From Azoarcus indigens (GTDB lineage: Bacteria; Pseudomonadota; Gammaproteobacteria; Burkholderiales; Rhodocyclaceae), in NCBI RefSeq assembly GCF_004361735.1, contig NZ_SNVV01000001.1, positions 372,001 through 436,000 of the forward strand: a stretch of DNA of 64,000 nt. Direction: 5' to 3'. The notes under the pieces were generated by a model, which saw only the letters and a program-made list of their open reading frames with translations, was not told the DNA's origin and ran no database searches. Below are positions 36,005 to 45,495 of this stretch, piece by piece. Numbering within the stretch: position 1 is the first letter of the stretch; every line of letters begins with the position of its first letter. A program made the position numbers and the translations under genes.

Positions 36005-36343
36005 CTATTTCTTGCGCTTGCTGCTCTTGCAGTTGCCGTTGCATGCACCGCAATCCTCGGTGATGCGCTTGCCCAGGGCCTGCTGCAGCGCACACACCGA
36101 GCGCCGACAACAAACGAACATCACCCCTTCCCGGCTGGCGGCTTCGCGAAAGCGCTGCATCACGTTGTGGCCAAGGAAATCGGTGAAGAGAATCACCATC
36201 TGAATGCCCGAGGGCAGCGGAGCAGTGCGCCGCTGATGGCTGCTGTCACGGCCGCTCACATGCGCGGCGATGCTGATACCAAACTGCTGCAGGACATCCG
36301 GGATATTGCCGAGGCGGTCGGCGCCAACGATCAGTGCGTTCAT
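36005..36343 (-). CDS. DUF2325 domain protein
   Basis: The ATG at 36343 is preceded by AGGAAG and gives 112 residues. The protein reads MNALIVGADRLGNIPDVLQQ, then HVSGRDSSHQRR and IQMVILFTDFLGHNVMQRFR, the DUF2325 pattern. A Cys-rich tail follows (VMFVCCRRSVCALQ, EDCGACNGNC) and a basic end. The clustered cysteines suggest metal or cluster binding, which is an inference. Function is unknown. Its promoter region holds two Fur-like boxes around a good sigma-70 promoter, pointing to iron-responsive control. Confidence 0.88.
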   Translation of the reverse strand: MNALIVGADRLGNIPDVLQQFGISIAAHVSGRDSSHQRRTAPLPSGIQMVILFTDFLGHNVMQRFREAASREGVMFVCCRRSVCALQQALGKRITEDCGACNGNCKSSKRKK

Positions 36344-36358
36344 GCGATCTTCCTGTAT

Positions 36359-36377
36359 GCGAACAATTCTCATCCGC
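36359..36377. promoter_or_regulatory. Fur-like box over the DUF2325 start region
   Basis: On the minus strand GCGGATGAGAATTGTTCGC matches about 11 of 19 positions of the Fur consensus GATAATGATAATCATTATC. It lies immediately downstream of the -10 box and covers the expected transcription start. Confidence 0.45.
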
Positions 36378-36406
36378 ATCATGATCGTAAAACGTGAGTT
36401 TTTCAA
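36378..36406 (-). promoter_or_regulatory. Sigma-70 promoter for the DUF2325 gene
   Basis: On the minus strand TTGAAA (36401-36406) and CATGAT (36378-36383) are separated by exactly 17 bp. The start would fall near 36371, giving a short 5' leader before the ATG at 36343. Confidence 0.6.
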
Positions 36407-36408
36407 CT

Positions 36409-36427
36409 GAGAATTTGTATCATTAAC
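36409..36427. promoter_or_regulatory. Fur-like box upstream of the DUF2325 promoter
   Basis: GAGAATTTGTATCATTAAC matches about 13 of 19 positions of the Fur consensus and sits next to the -35 box. The rest of the 36344-36656 gap is AT-rich near this site and otherwise shows no feature. Confidence 0.55.
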
Positions 36428-36656
36428 AATTAAAAGCGTTTCCCATCTTCCTCCGTTCCGCTCCGGAAACACCGCTGAGGAGAGAAACCATTTCCATACA
36501 ATGGGATAAACCCTCCACGGGCACGGGATGCATAATCCCCAAGACGAGCATCTTCTCTCGCTGCGCCATGCCCTTCCTCTACCGCAACGCCCCGATGTTC
36601 GCCTCTCCCAACCCACCGTCGGCTCCAAAGCCATCGTTCCGGCGGGGGAGCGAGCG

Positions 36657-37364
36657 ATGATCCCCTGGCTCACGGATCGCCCCTGTTTTCCTCCGGTCGA
36701 GCAGGCCCTGGTGGAACCCAATGGCCTGCTCGCCGCCGGCGGCCTATTGAGGCCGGAATGGCTGCTGGCCGCCTACCAGCACGGCATCTTTCCCTGGTAC
36801 AGCGCCGGCGAACCCTTGCTGTGGTGGAGCCCCAACCCGCGCTTGATCCTGGAGCCTGCGGCGATCCGCATCACCCGCTCGCTTCGCAAGACGCTGCGCA
36901 GCCGGCGTTTCGAGGTACGCCTGGACACCGTCTTCGAAACGGTGCTGAAGGAATGCGCCGCGCCGCGCGAGCCGGGCGGCGGCACCTGGATCACGCCGGA
37001 GATGCAGGCGGCCTACTGCCGCATGCATGAACTTGGCTACGCCCACAGTGTGGAATGCTGGCGTGACGGCAGGCTGGTTGGCGGCCTTTACGGCATGGCG
37101 CTAGGCCGCGCCTTCTTCGGTGAATCCATGTTCTCGCGCGAAAGTGATGCCTCCAAAGTTGCGCTGGCCCACCTGGCGCGCTTCCTTGAGCGCCGGGAAT
37201 ATGCCGTGATAGATTGCCAGATGACCACAGCCCACCTGCTCTCCATGGGCGCGCGCGAAGTGCCGAGGCGGGAGTTCTGCGCCGGCCTCGCCCGCTGGAC
37301 CCACGAGGGAGAACCGCCCGCACGCTGGAACAACGAGGCGCTGGTGGACATCGACTGGACCTGA
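36657..37364 (+). CDS. aat: Leucyl/phenylalanyl-tRNA--protein transferase
   Basis: The start is ATG 36657 with GGGGGAG upstream, giving 235 residues. An in-frame ATG at 36528 would add a 43-residue tail that is unlike the family. Aat adds Leu or Phe to proteins with N-terminal Arg or Lys, marking them for ClpS/ClpAP. Diagnostic segments are LLAAYQHGIFPWYSAGEPLL, WWSPNPRLIL, and GGLYGMALGRAFFGESMFSR. It is followed after 32 bp by bpt, forming the bacterial N-degron pair. Confidence 0.96.
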   Translation: MIPWLTDRPCFPPVEQALVEPNGLLAAGGLLRPEWLLAAYQHGIFPWYSAGEPLLWWSPNPRLILEPAAIRITRSLRKTLRSRRFEVRLDTVFETVLKECAAPREPGGGTWITPEMQAAYCRMHELGYAHSVECWRDGRLVGGLYGMALGRAFFGESMFSRESDASKVALAHLARFLERREYAVIDCQMTTAHLLSMGAREVPRREFCAGLARWTHEGEPPARWNNEALVDIDWT

Positions 37365-37396
37365 CGGAGATTGCTCGACGCTGAGCGCGAAGAACG

Positions 37397-38131
37397 ATGC
37401 AGCAGGACTACCCTTACGCGCTGATCCAGTTCTACGCCACCGCGCCCTACGCGTGTTCCTACCTGCCAGACCGCATGGCGCGTTCCCAGGTCGCCACGCC
37501 AGGCCACCTCATTGACCCGCAGGTCTACAGCGAACTGGTGCGCCGCGGCTTCCGCCGCAGCGGCGTGTTCACCTACCGCCCGCATTGCGATCACTGCAAT
37601 GCCTGCGTGCCGGTACGCATCCCCATCGCCCGCTATGAGCCAGACCGCAGCCAGCGCCGCGCCGGCAAGCGCCACGCAGACCTGGTCACCGATGAACATC
37701 CGCTGGTGTTCTCCGAGGAGCACTACATGCTGTATCAGCGCTACCAGGCCTCACGCCATGCCGGCGGCGGCATGGACCAGGACAACCGCGAGCAGTACGC
37801 CCACTTCCTGCTGCAGAGCCATGTGGACACCCGGCTGGTGGAGTTCCGCGAGGACGGCGTCCTGCGCATGGTGAGCGTGATCGACCGCCTTACCGACGGC
37901 CTCTCCAGCGTCTATACCTTCTACGACCCCGAAGTGGCAGGCAGCGCCTATGGCACCTACGGCATCCTGTGGCAGATCGATGCCTGCCGCCGGCTGCGCC
38001 TGCCCTATCTCTACCTCGGCTATTGGATAGGCGAAAGCCGCAAGATGGCCTACAAGGCACGGTTCCGGCCACTGGAAGGCTATCGCGACGGCGACTGGCG
38101 CCTGCTGGACACCTCCGCCCACGAAAGTTGA
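37397..38131 (+). CDS. bpt: Aspartate/glutamate leucyltransferase (ATE family)
   Basis: This 244-residue protein transfers Leu from tRNA to proteins with N-terminal Asp or Glu. The N-terminal ATE domain shows cysteines in [18 protein letters not shown] and [17 protein letters not shown]. These match the conserved Cys positions now linked to Fe-S or Zn binding in ATE enzymes. The C-terminal domain shows [20 protein letters not shown] and [20 protein letters not shown]. Length is typical of bacterial Bpt. It follows aat at 32 bp, consistent with one operon; pyrD follows 53 bp later with its own -10 element. Confidence 0.96.
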   Translation: MQQDYPYALIQFYATAPYACSYLPDRMARSQVATPGHLIDPQVYSELVRRGFRRSGVFTYRPHCDHCNACVPVRIPIARYEPDRSQRRAGKRHADLVTDEHPLVFSEEHYMLYQRYQASRHAGGGMDQDNREQYAHFLLQSHVDTRLVEFREDGVLRMVSVIDRLTDGLSSVYTFYDPEVAGSAYGTYGILWQIDACRRLRLPYLYLGYWIGESRKMAYKARFRPLEGYRDGDWRLLDTSAHES

Positions 38132-38172
38132 GCGCCGGTAGCGGGCGGTTCGCCGAGCAAGACGCGAATCGT

Positions 38173-38178
38173 TACAAT
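38173..38178 (+). promoter_or_regulatory. TACAAT -10 element before pyrD
   Basis: TACAAT ends 6 bp before the pyrD ATG, with a weak TTCGCC at 38149-38154 (18-bp spacing). If used, the transcript would be leaderless or nearly so. Confidence 0.35.
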
Positions 38179-38184
38179 CCCGCG

Positions 38185-39204
38185 ATGCTCTACGACCTCG
38201 CCCGCCCTCTGCTGTTCTCGCTGGATGCCGAAACAGCCCACGAACTGGCCATCGCCTCCCTCAACCTCGCCGGCCGCGCCCTGCCCACCTGCAGCACCGA
38301 CGCTTCCGATCCGGTCGAGGTGATGGGCCTGCGCTTTCCCAACCGTGTTGGCCTCGCCGCCGGCCTGGACAAGAACGGTGAGGCGATAGATGGCCTCGCC
38401 CGCCTCGGCTTCGGCTTCATTGAGATCGGCACGGTGACGCCGCGCCCGCAGCCCGGCAACCCGCGCCCGCGGCTGTTCCGGCTGCCGGAGGTGAAGGGCA
38501 TCATCAACCGCATGGGCTTCAATAACCATGGGGTGGATGCGATGGTGGCCAACATCCGTGCCGCCAAGTTCAAGGGCGTCCTGGGCGTGAACATCGGCAA
38601 GAATCTCACCACGCCACTGGAAAACGCCTTCGATGACTACCGCCTGTGCCTGGAGAAGGTCTATCCGTTGGCGAGCTACGTCACCATCAACGTCTCGTCA
38701 CCGAACACCAAGAACCTGCGCCAGTTGCAGGGCGGCAGCGAGCTGGACGACCTGCTCGGCCGGCTGAAAGCGGAGCAGCAGCGCCTGGCCGACCAGCACG
38801 GCCGCTACGTACCGCTGACGCTGAAGATCGCGCCCGATCTCGACGCTGCGCAGATCATCGAGATCGCCGACGCGCTGCGCCGCCACCGCATCGACGGCGT
38901 AATCGCCACCAACACCACCGTGTCGCGCGAGAAGGTACAGGGCCTGCGCTACGCCGAGCAGCAGGGCGGCCTGTCCGGCGCGCCGGTGTTCGAAGCCTCC
39001 ACCGCGGTGGTCGCCCAACTGGCCCAGGCGCTCGCCGGGGAGCTGCCCATCATCGCCGCCGGCGGCATCACCGACGGCCGCTGCGCACGCGCCAAGCTGG
39101 AAGTTGGCGCGGCCCTGGTCCAGCTCTATAGCGGGCTGATCTACCGCGGCCCGGGCCTGATCGGCGAATGCATACGCGCCACAACCGAAGCGCCGGCCAC
39201 CTGA
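38185..39204 (+). CDS. pyrD: Dihydroorotate dehydrogenase (quinone), class 2
   Basis: The 339-residue enzyme starts at the ATG at 38185 ([20 protein letters not shown]). It oxidises dihydroorotate to orotate with quinone as acceptor in pyrimidine synthesis, as a peripheral inner-membrane flavoprotein. The N-terminal amphipathic helix, [30 protein letters not shown] (class 2 catalytic Ser in NVSSPN) and FMN-binding [11 protein letters not shown] are all present. It lies just upstream of the rnf operon with a 163-bp gap. Confidence 0.97.
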   Translation: MLYDLARPLLFSLDAETAHELAIASLNLAGRALPTCSTDASDPVEVMGLRFPNRVGLAAGLDKNGEAIDGLARLGFGFIEIGTVTPRPQPGNPRPRLFRLPEVKGIINRMGFNNHGVDAMVANIRAAKFKGVLGVNIGKNLTTPLENAFDDYRLCLEKVYPLASYVTINVSSPNTKNLRQLQGGSELDDLLGRLKAEQQRLADQHGRYVPLTLKIAPDLDAAQIIEIADALRRHRIDGVIATNTTVSREKVQGLRYAEQQGGLSGAPVFEASTAVVAQLAQALAGELPIIAAGGITDGRCARAKLEVGAALVQLYSGLIYRGPGLIGECIRATTEAPAT

Positions 39205-39367
39205 GCCGCGCCTGAACACCGCGGCCATCGGGGGCGCAAACCAGCCCTTGGAGCGCCCGCCAGGGCTGTCGCCGGCCCCAAGCTCCAACGGTTCCCCCAA
39301 ACGGCGGGCTTGAGCCGCCCGCCCCGGCGGCGCGATAATCCGCCGATTGCAGCCTGCCCCCGGGGCC

Positions 39368-39952
39368 ATGAGCCATTACCTCTTCATCGTCATTGGCGCC
39401 GTCCTCGTCAATAACGTCGTCTTCGTCCGCATTCTCGGCTTGTGCCCCTTCATGGGCGTGTCCAAGAAGCTGGAGACCGCGGTGGGGATGGGGCTGGCGA
39501 CTGCCTTCGTGCTCACGCTGGGCGCCGGCAGCAGTTACCTGATAGACCGCTACCTGCTGCAGCCGAACGATCTCGCCTACCTGCGCACGCTGTCCTTCAT
39601 CGTCGTCATCGCCGCCATCGTTCAGCTCACCGAACTGGTCATCCAGAAGAGCAGCCCGCTGCTGCACCAGGTGCTGGGCATCTATCTGCCACTGATCACC
39701 ACCAACTGCGCGGTGCTGGGCATCCCGCTGCTGAACGTCGGCATGGGCCACGATCTGCTGGAATCGCTGCTATTCGGCTTCGGCTCTTCCGCCGGCTTCA
39801 CCCTGGCGCTGATCCTGTTCGCCGGGCTGCGCGAACGGCTGGAAGGCGCCGACGTGCCGGGGCCGTTCAAGGGCACCGCCATCGCCATGATCACCGCCGC
39901 CTTCATGAGCCTTGCCTTCATGGGCTTCGCCGGGCTGGACCGTTTCCGCTGA
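39368..39952 (+). CDS. rnfA: Electron transport complex subunit RnfA
   Basis: This 194-residue integral membrane protein starts [20 protein letters not shown] at the ATG at 39368. About six membrane segments and [16 protein letters not shown] plus [18 protein letters not shown] match RnfA; the cysteines in the two half-repeats help hold a Fe-S cluster in studied complexes. It is the first gene of a full rnfABCDGE operon that couples ferredoxin:NAD oxidoreduction to ion translocation. ATAATCC at about 39336 is a possible -10 element. Confidence 0.96.
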   Translation: MSHYLFIVIGAVLVNNVVFVRILGLCPFMGVSKKLETAVGMGLATAFVLTLGAGSSYLIDRYLLQPNDLAYLRTLSFIVVIAAIVQLTELVIQKSSPLLHQVLGIYLPLITTNCAVLGIPLLNVGMGHDLLESLLFGFGSSAGFTLALILFAGLRERLEGADVPGPFKGTAIAMITAAFMSLAFMGFAGLDRFR

Positions 39953-39977
39953 ACGGCCCGCGCCACGAGTTCCCGCC

Positions 39978-40541
39978 ATGCTCTCCGCCCTGCTCGTGAT
40001 GACCGGTATCGCCCTGGCAATCGGCGCCGCGCTGGGCTACGCCGCCGTGCGCTTCCGCGTCGAGGGCGACCCGCTGGTGGAGAAGATAGATGCCATCCTG
40101 CCGCAGACGCAGTGCGGCCAGTGTGGCTACCCCGGCTGCAAACCCTACGCCCAGGCCATCGCTGGCGGCGAGGCGGAAATCAACCAGTGCCCGCCCGGCG
40201 GCGAGGAAGGCATACGCAAGCTGGCCGATCTGCTGGGCCGCGAGTTCAAGCCGCTGTCGGAGGCGCACGGCGTCGAGAAACCCAAGGCGGTGGCGGTGAT
40301 CGACGAGCAAATCTGCATCGGCTGTACCTTGTGCATCCAGGCCTGTCCGGTGGATGCCATCGTCGGCGCGGCCAAGCAGATGCACACCGTGGTCGACAAG
40401 CTGTGTACCGGCTGCGAGCTGTGCGTGGCGCCCTGTCCGGTGGACTGCATCAGCATGGTGACGCAGGCGGAAACCGTGCAGACCTGGAAGTGGCGCTACC
40501 CGGTGGTGCCGCTGCGGGTCGAAGGGAAACGGGCGGCATGA
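39978..40541 (+). CDS. rnfB: Electron transport complex subunit RnfB
   Basis: This 187-residue protein has an N-terminal membrane anchor ([20 protein letters not shown]) and a 4Fe-4S domain with [15 protein letters not shown]. Two ferredoxin-type clusters follow ([14 protein letters not shown] and [14 protein letters not shown]). RnfB is the electron entry subunit that receives electrons from ferredoxin. The size fits proteobacterial RnfB. Its stop overlaps the rnfC start by 4 bp, implying coupled translation. Confidence 0.97.
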   Translation: MLSALLVMTGIALAIGAALGYAAVRFRVEGDPLVEKIDAILPQTQCGQCGYPGCKPYAQAIAGGEAEINQCPPGGEEGIRKLADLLGREFKPLSEAHGVEKPKAVAVIDEQICIGCTLCIQACPVDAIVGAAKQMHTVVDKLCTGCELCVAPCPVDCISMVTQAETVQTWKWRYPVVPLRVEGKRAA

Positions 40542-42424
40542 CGGCGCTGCGCAAGCTGTTCTCCTTCAATGGCGGGATCAAGCCGGAACCGCACAAGGCG
40601 GCCTCCACCGTCGAGCCCATCGCCGTCGCCCCGCTACCGGCGCGGCTGGTGGTGCCCTTGTGGCAGAGCACCGGTGCGGCGGCCTTGCCGCTGGTGCAGG
40701 CCGGTGACCGGGTACTCAAGGGCCAGCGCATCGGTGCGGCCGACGGCGGGCTGTCGGTCGCGGTGCACGCGCCCACCTCCGGCACCGTGCTGCAGATCGG
40801 CCCGCAGCCGATGGCGCATCCCTCCGGCCTGCTGGCGCCCGCCATCGTGCTGGCCGCGGACGGCGAGGAACGCTGGGCGGATCTGGAGCCGGTCAATGTC
40901 GCCGGCACGCCGCCGGACGCCCTGCGCGACCTCCTGCGCGACGCCGGCATCGTCGGCCTGGGCGGCGCCGTTTTCCCCAGCCACCAGAAGCTGCGCCCCG
41001 GCCCGCATGGCACCCGCACGTTGATCATCAACGGTGCCGAGTGCGAGCCCTTCATCACCTGTGACGACATGCTGATGCGAGAACGTGCCGCCGGCATCCT
41101 GCGCGGCGCGGCACTGATGAAGCACATCCTGCAGGCGCGGGAAATCGTCATCGGCATCGAGGACAACAAGCCGGAGGCCCTCGCCGCCATGCAGGCCGCG
41201 GCCGGCAGCGAAGCGGAGGTCGTCGCCGTGCCTACCCGCTACCCGGCCGGCGGCGCGAAGCAGTTGATCCGGGTACTCACCGGCATCGAGGTGCCGCACG
41301 GCCGGCGCTCCACCGATTACGGCGTGCAGTGCTTCAATGTCGGCACCGCCTTCGCAGTCCATCAGGCGCTGGATCTTGGCCGACCGCTGATTTCACGGGT
41401 GGTCACCATAGCCGGCAATGTGGCCCGGCCGCGCAACTACGACGTGCTGATCGGCACGGCGATGCGAGAGGTGGTGGCACTGGCAGGCCCGCAGCCGGAC
41501 ACCGACCGCTACATCATGGGCGGGCCGATGATGGGCCTGCCCATGCCGGACTTCGACGCGCCGGTGGTGAAGGCCACCAACGCCATCCTCGCCAGCAGCC
41601 CGGCGCTGTTCCCGCCGGCGCCGCCGGAGCAGCCCTGCATACGCTGCGGCGACTGTGCCCGCGCCTGCCCGGCCGACCTCCAGCCGCTGGAACTCTACTG
41701 GTTCAGCCGTGCCCGCAACTTCGGCAAGGCGCAGGAATACCACCTGTTCGACTGCATCGAATGCGGCTGCTGCGCCTACGTCTGTCCGGCCCACATCCCC
41801 CTGGTGGATTACTACCGCTACGCCAAGAGCGAGGTCTGGGCGCACGAACGCGAGAAGGAGGCCGCCGACGCCGCCCGCCAGCGCTTCGAATTCCGCAACT
41901 TCCGCCAGGAGCGCGAGGAAAGCGAGAAAGCGGCCAAGCTGGCTGCACGCAATGCAGCTGCAGCCGCCGCGGCCCGCGCCTCGGCAGACAAGCCGCTACC
42001 CACCGGCGAGCCGGCGGATGCAGCCCCCTCCTCCACCGAGGACAAGAAGAAGGCGCTGATCGCCGCTGCGCTGGCCCGCGCCCAGGCCCAGCCGGCCGCC
42101 GCGCCGCCACGCAATACCGACAATCTCAGCGCGGATACGCAGGCCGAAATCGCCGCCATCGAGACCCGCCGCCAGCAAGTCTCCCCCCCGGCAGGAGATG
42201 ATGCCGGGGAGACTTCCGCCACGTCGGCAGCGGCCCCTGGCACCGCCGACAAGAAGGCGCTGATCGCCGCCGCCATGGCCCGCGCCCAGGCGCAGCAGGC
42301 CGCCGCGCCGCCGCGCAATACCGACAAGCTGAGCCCGGCAACACAGGCCGAGATCGCCGCCATCGAGGCCCGGCGCCAACAAGCCGCCAGCCTTCCACCA
42401 GCGCCGCCCGAACCGCCAAAATGA
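40538..42424 (+). CDS. rnfC: Electron transport complex subunit RnfC
   Basis: This 628-residue peripheral subunit carries the NAD(H)/FMN-binding domain ([39 protein letters not shown]). Two 4Fe-4S clusters are in [19 protein letters not shown] and [20 protein letters not shown]. After about residue 445 a charged Ala/Lys/Glu helical tail begins, ending in two 44-residue direct repeats starting [15 protein letters not shown]. Such tails are common but vary in length in gamma- and betaproteobacterial RnfC. The start codon overlaps rnfB and the stop overlaps rnfD. Confidence 0.96.
   Translation: MTALRKLFSFNGGIKPEPHKAASTVEPIAVAPLPARLVVPLWQSTGAAALPLVQAGDRVLKGQRIGAADGGLSVAVHAPTSGTVLQIGPQPMAHPSGLLAPAIVLAADGEERWADLEPVNVAGTPPDALRDLLRDAGIVGLGGAVFPSHQKLRPGPHGTRTLIINGAECEPFITCDDMLMRERAAGILRGAALMKHILQAREIVIGIEDNKPEALAAMQAAAGSEAEVVAVPTRYPAGGAKQLIRVLTGIEVPHGRRSTDYGVQCFNVGTAFAVHQALDLGRPLISRVVTIAGNVARPRNYDVLIGTAMREVVALAGPQPDTDRYIMGGPMMGLPMPDFDAPVVKATNAILASSPALFPPAPPEQPCIRCGDCARACPADLQPLELYWFSRARNFGKAQEYHLFDCIECGCCAYVCPAHIPLVDYYRYAKSEVWAHEREKEAADAARQRFEFRNFRQEREESEKAAKLAARNAAAAAAARASADKPLPTGEPADAAPSSTEDKKKALIAAALARAQAQPAAAPPRNTDNLSADTQAEIAAIETRRQQVSPPAGDDAGETSATSAAAPGTADKKALIAAAMARAQAQQAAAPPRNTDKLSPATQAEIAAIEARRQQAASLPPAPPEPPK
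42047..42382 (+). repeat. Two 132-bp direct repeats in the rnfC tail
   Basis: Copies lie at 42047-42178 and 42251-42382, with 204-bp periodicity. They encode 44-residue units of the type [15 protein letters not shown]...[11 protein letters not shown] that differ at about six positions, separated by a non-repeated 24-residue linker. Confidence 0.92.
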
Positions 42425-43428
42425 TGTACTCCCCCTTCCTGAGGCCCGCTCCGGGCGTGCGCGGCGTGATGCTGACGGTGCTGCTGGCCTTGCTGCCGGG
42501 CATCGCCACCTATGCTTGGCAGTTCGGCGCCGGCATCCTGGTCAATCTGCTGCTCGCGAGCTGCGCGGCGATGGCGGCAGAAGCCGCGATGCTGCGGCTG
42601 CGCGGCCGCGCTGCAGGGCTGGCGCTGGGCGATCTCTCCGCCGTCGTCACCGCCTGGCTGGTCGCGCTGTCGCTGCCGCCGCTAGTGCCCTGGTGGCTGA
42701 CGGTGCTGGCGGTGCTGATTGCCATCGTCGCCGCCAAACACCTCTACGGCGGCCTCGGCCAGAATCCCTTCAATCCCGCGATGGCGGCCTACTGCGCGAT
42801 GATGGTGGCCTATCCGGCGCTGATGTCGCAGTGGCCGGCGCCCGGCCAGCTGGATTTCAGCGCGCAGCTGGACCTCATCCTCGGCGGCGCGCGGAACATC
42901 GACGCCATCAGCAGCGCCACCGCGCTGGACGCCCTACGCACCGGCCTGCGCGCGCCCGGCGCCACGGTGGATGCACTACGGCAGACGCCGCCCTTCGGCT
43001 TCCTCGGCGGCAGCGGCTGGGAGTGGGTGGGCGCGGCCTACCTGCTCGGGGGTCTGGCGCTGCTCGCCCGCCGCGTCATCACCTGGCACATGCCGCTGGC
43101 CTTCCTGCTCACGCTGGCGGCCGTGTCCGGCACGGCCTGGCTGATCCAGCCCGCGCAATTCGCCCCACCGTGGTTCCACATCGTCTCCGGCGGCGCGCTG
43201 CTGGCCGCCTTCTTCATTATCACCGACCCGGTCTCCGGCGCTACAACGCCGCGCGGCAAGCTCATCTTCGGCGCCGGCATCGCCCTCGTCGCCTGGCTCA
43301 TCCGCAGCTTCGGCGCCTATCCGGAAGGCCTTGCCTTCGCCGTCCTGCTGCTGAACATCTGCGTGCCGCTGATCGACATGAAGACCCAGCCGCCGGTCTT
43401 CGGCCACCGCGGAGGCGAGTCGCCATGA
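42421..43428 (+). CDS. rnfD: Electron transport complex subunit RnfD
   Basis: The 335-residue membrane protein shows about nine membrane segments and LYGGLGQNPFNPAMAAYCAM, the NqrB/RnfD core motif. ISSATALDALRTG holds the Ser/Thr near which RnfD binds FMN covalently. ITDPVSGATTPRGKLIFGAG is also typical. It is the Rnf channel-forming subunit. It overlaps rnfC by 4 bp and rnfG by 4 bp, so rnfB to rnfG are translated as a coupled block. Confidence 0.96.
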   Translation: MMYSPFLRPAPGVRGVMLTVLLALLPGIATYAWQFGAGILVNLLLASCAAMAAEAAMLRLRGRAAGLALGDLSAVVTAWLVALSLPPLVPWWLTVLAVLIAIVAAKHLYGGLGQNPFNPAMAAYCAMMVAYPALMSQWPAPGQLDFSAQLDLILGGARNIDAISSATALDALRTGLRAPGATVDALRQTPPFGFLGGSGWEWVGAAYLLGGLALLARRVITWHMPLAFLLTLAAVSGTAWLIQPAQFAPPWFHIVSGGALLAAFFIITDPVSGATTPRGKLIFGAGIALVAWLIRSFGAYPEGLAFAVLLLNICVPLIDMKTQPPVFGHRGGESP

Positions 43429-44087
43429 GCAGCGAAGCCACACCAAACGCCGCCCAGACCGCGCTGCGCACCGCGGCCATCATGCTGCTGTTCACCCTGC
43501 TCTTCACCGCGGCAATGGCCTACACCTACCACGCCACCCGGCCAGCCATCGAAGCCTCTCGGGAGCAGGAACAGATGCGGTTGGTGGATGAGGTACTACC
43601 GCCCGCCAGCTACGACAACGCCCTGCTGGAGGACTACGTGCTCGTCGGCCACACGCCGCCGCCGGGCCTGGACAAGGGCGCGCGCGTCTGGCGCGCCCGC
43701 CGCGCCGGCGAACCGGTCGCACTTGTGATGGAAGCCGTGGCGCCGGATGGCTACGCCGGCCGCATCGCCCTGCTGGTCGCCCTGGGCGTCGACGGCCGGG
43801 TGAGCGGCGTGCGCGTCACCGCCCACAAGGAGACGCCCGGCCTGGGCGACTACATCGACCCGCGCAAAGACCGCGACAAGCACGCCCCCTGGATCGCCCA
43901 GTTCGCCGGCCGCAGCAACGAAGCCGCCCACTGGCTGCCGACCAAGGACGGGGGTACCCTGGCCTACCGCAGCGGCGCCACCATCAGCGCGCGCGCCGTC
44001 GGTCAGGCGGTGGGCCGCGCCGCCGGCTGGGCCCAGGCCCAGGGCCCGCAACTCTACCAAGCCCCCGCCGGCAGCCGACTACCCTGA
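43425..44087 (+). CDS. rnfG: Electron transport complex subunit RnfG
   Basis: This 220-residue protein has one N-terminal membrane helix (AAIMLLFTLLFTAAMAY) and a periplasmic FMN-binding domain. The covalent flavin site is the Thr of YRSGATISARAV. VRVTAHKETPGLGDYID is the second family motif. It is expected to pass electrons across the membrane within Rnf. The ATG at 43425 overlaps the end of rnfD; rnfE starts 10 bp after its stop. Confidence 0.96.
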   Translation: MSSEATPNAAQTALRTAAIMLLFTLLFTAAMAYTYHATRPAIEASREQEQMRLVDEVLPPASYDNALLEDYVLVGHTPPPGLDKGARVWRARRAGEPVALVMEAVAPDGYAGRIALLVALGVDGRVSGVRVTAHKETPGLGDYIDPRKDRDKHAPWIAQFAGRSNEAAHWLPTKDGGTLAYRSGATISARAVGQAVGRAAGWAQAQGPQLYQAPAGSRLP

Positions 44088-44097
44088 GGAAGGCGCC

Positions 44098-44814
44098 ATG
44101 ACCCGTCAGGAATTCCGCGAACTCGCCCACAACGGACTGTGGAAGCAGAACCCCGGCCTCGCCCAGCTGCTGGGCCTGTGCCCGCTGCTGGCCATCAGCA
44201 CCAATATGGTCAACGCGGTCAGCCTCGGGTTGGCGACCATCCTGGTGATGGCGCTTTCCAACCTGGCGGTGGCCTGCCTGCGCAACCTCATCCCCTACGA
44301 GATCCGCATCCCGGTCTTCATCCTCATCATCGCCGCGCTGGTCACCGTGGTGGATCTGGCCTTCAACGCTTACTTCCACAGCCTCTACCTGGTGCTTGGC
44401 ATCTTCATCCCGCTGATTGTCACCAACTGCATCGTGCTCGCCCGGGTAGAAGCCTACGCTGCCAAGAACCCGGCGCTCACTTCCACGGTGGATGCCGTCA
44501 TGATGGGCGCCGGGCTGCTGGGCGTGCTCGCGGTGCTCGGCGCGCTACGCGAACTGGCCGCCGGCGGCACCCTGCTGGCCGGCATCGAGATGCTGCTGCC
44601 CGGCGCCAGTGCGCTGCATCTCTTCGGCGACGCCTACCCCGGCTTCCTGCTCGCTGCGCTGCCGCCGGGCGCCTTCTTCACCCTCGGCTGCCTGATCGCC
44701 GCATACAACGCCATCAACCAGCGCCGCGCCGCTCGCCGCCTCCACCCGCCCTCCAACTCGCCCCTTCCGGCGGCAGACGGGCGGGCCGGCGCAAGCGCCC
44801 CGCTCACTTCCTGA
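44098..44814 (+). CDS. rnfE: Electron transport complex subunit RnfE
   Basis: The 238-residue integral membrane subunit is the partner of RnfA. It reads NPGLAQLLGLCPLLAISTNM and IFIPLIVTNCIVLARVEAYA, each with a conserved cysteine, and has about six membrane segments. A non-conserved Pro/Ser-rich hydrophilic tail of about 30 residues follows the last helix. It closes the rnfABCDGE set, and nth begins 12 bp later, as in many proteobacteria. Confidence 0.96.
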   Translation: MTRQEFRELAHNGLWKQNPGLAQLLGLCPLLAISTNMVNAVSLGLATILVMALSNLAVACLRNLIPYEIRIPVFILIIAALVTVVDLAFNAYFHSLYLVLGIFIPLIVTNCIVLARVEAYAAKNPALTSTVDAVMMGAGLLGVLAVLGALRELAAGGTLLAGIEMLLPGASALHLFGDAYPGFLLAALPPGAFFTLGCLIAAYNAINQRRAARRLHPPSNSPLPAADGRAGASAPLTS

Positions 44815-44826
44815 CCGCCGTCCACG

Positions 44827-45468
44827 ATGCCCACGATGAAACGCGACGCGATACGTGAATTCTTCCGCCGCCTCGCCGAAGCCAACCCGGAACCCAAGAC
44901 CGAACTCGAATACGGCAGCGCCTATCAGCTGCTGGTCGCCGTCGTCCTCTCCGCCCAGGCGACGGATAAAGGGGTGAACATCGCCACCCGCAAGCTCTTC
45001 GCCGCGGCGCCAACGCCGGAGGAAATGGTGAGCCTGGGCGAGGCCGGGGTCACCGAGTACATCAAGACCATAGGCCTGTTCCGCAACAAGGCGAAGAACG
45101 TGGTCGCGCTGTCCCGCCTGCTGCTGGAACGGCATGGCGGGGAAGTACCGCAGCAGCGCGAGGCGCTGGAAGCCCTGCCCGGCGTCGGCCGCAAGACTGC
45201 CAACGTGGTGCTCAACACCGTGTTCCGGCATCCGGTGATGGCGGTGGACACCCACATCTTCCGCGTCGCCAACCGCACCGGCCTGGCGCCAGGCAAGGAT
45301 GTGGTGGCGGTGGAACAGGCGCTGCTAAAGCGCGTTCCCAAGGATTACCTGCTGGACGCCCACCACTGGCTCATCCTGCACGGACGCTACGTCTGCGTCG
45401 CCCGCAAGCCCCTGTGCGGACAATGCACCGTGCGCGACCTGTGCTGTTTCCGTGACAAGACCGCCTGA
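44827..45468 (+). CDS. nth: Endonuclease III
   Basis: This 213-residue DNA glycosylase/AP lyase removes oxidised pyrimidines. Visible are VAVVLSAQATDKGVN, the helix-hairpin-helix LPGVGRKTANVVL with the catalytic Lys, VDTHIFRVANRTGLA with the catalytic Asp, and the C-terminal 4Fe-4S motif C-x6-C-x2-C-x5-C (CVARKPLCGQCTVRDLCCF). The start may be 44827 or the ATG at 44836. It is the last or next-to-last gene of the rnf transcript. Confidence 0.97.
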   Translation: MPTMKRDAIREFFRRLAEANPEPKTELEYGSAYQLLVAVVLSAQATDKGVNIATRKLFAAAPTPEEMVSLGEAGVTEYIKTIGLFRNKAKNVVALSRLLLERHGGEVPQQREALEALPGVGRKTANVVLNTVFRHPVMAVDTHIFRVANRTGLAPGKDVVAVEQALLKRVPKDYLLDAHHWLILHGRYVCVARKPLCGQCTVRDLCCFRDKTA

Positions 45469-45495
45469 AGGCGGCCGCCCCTAGGAGAACCGCCC

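Noticed and set aside
36528-36656. N-terminal extension of aat from the ATG at 36528
   Set aside because: The family begins at MIPWLTDRP (36657), which has a good GGGGGAG ribosome-binding site; the extension is not conserved-looking.
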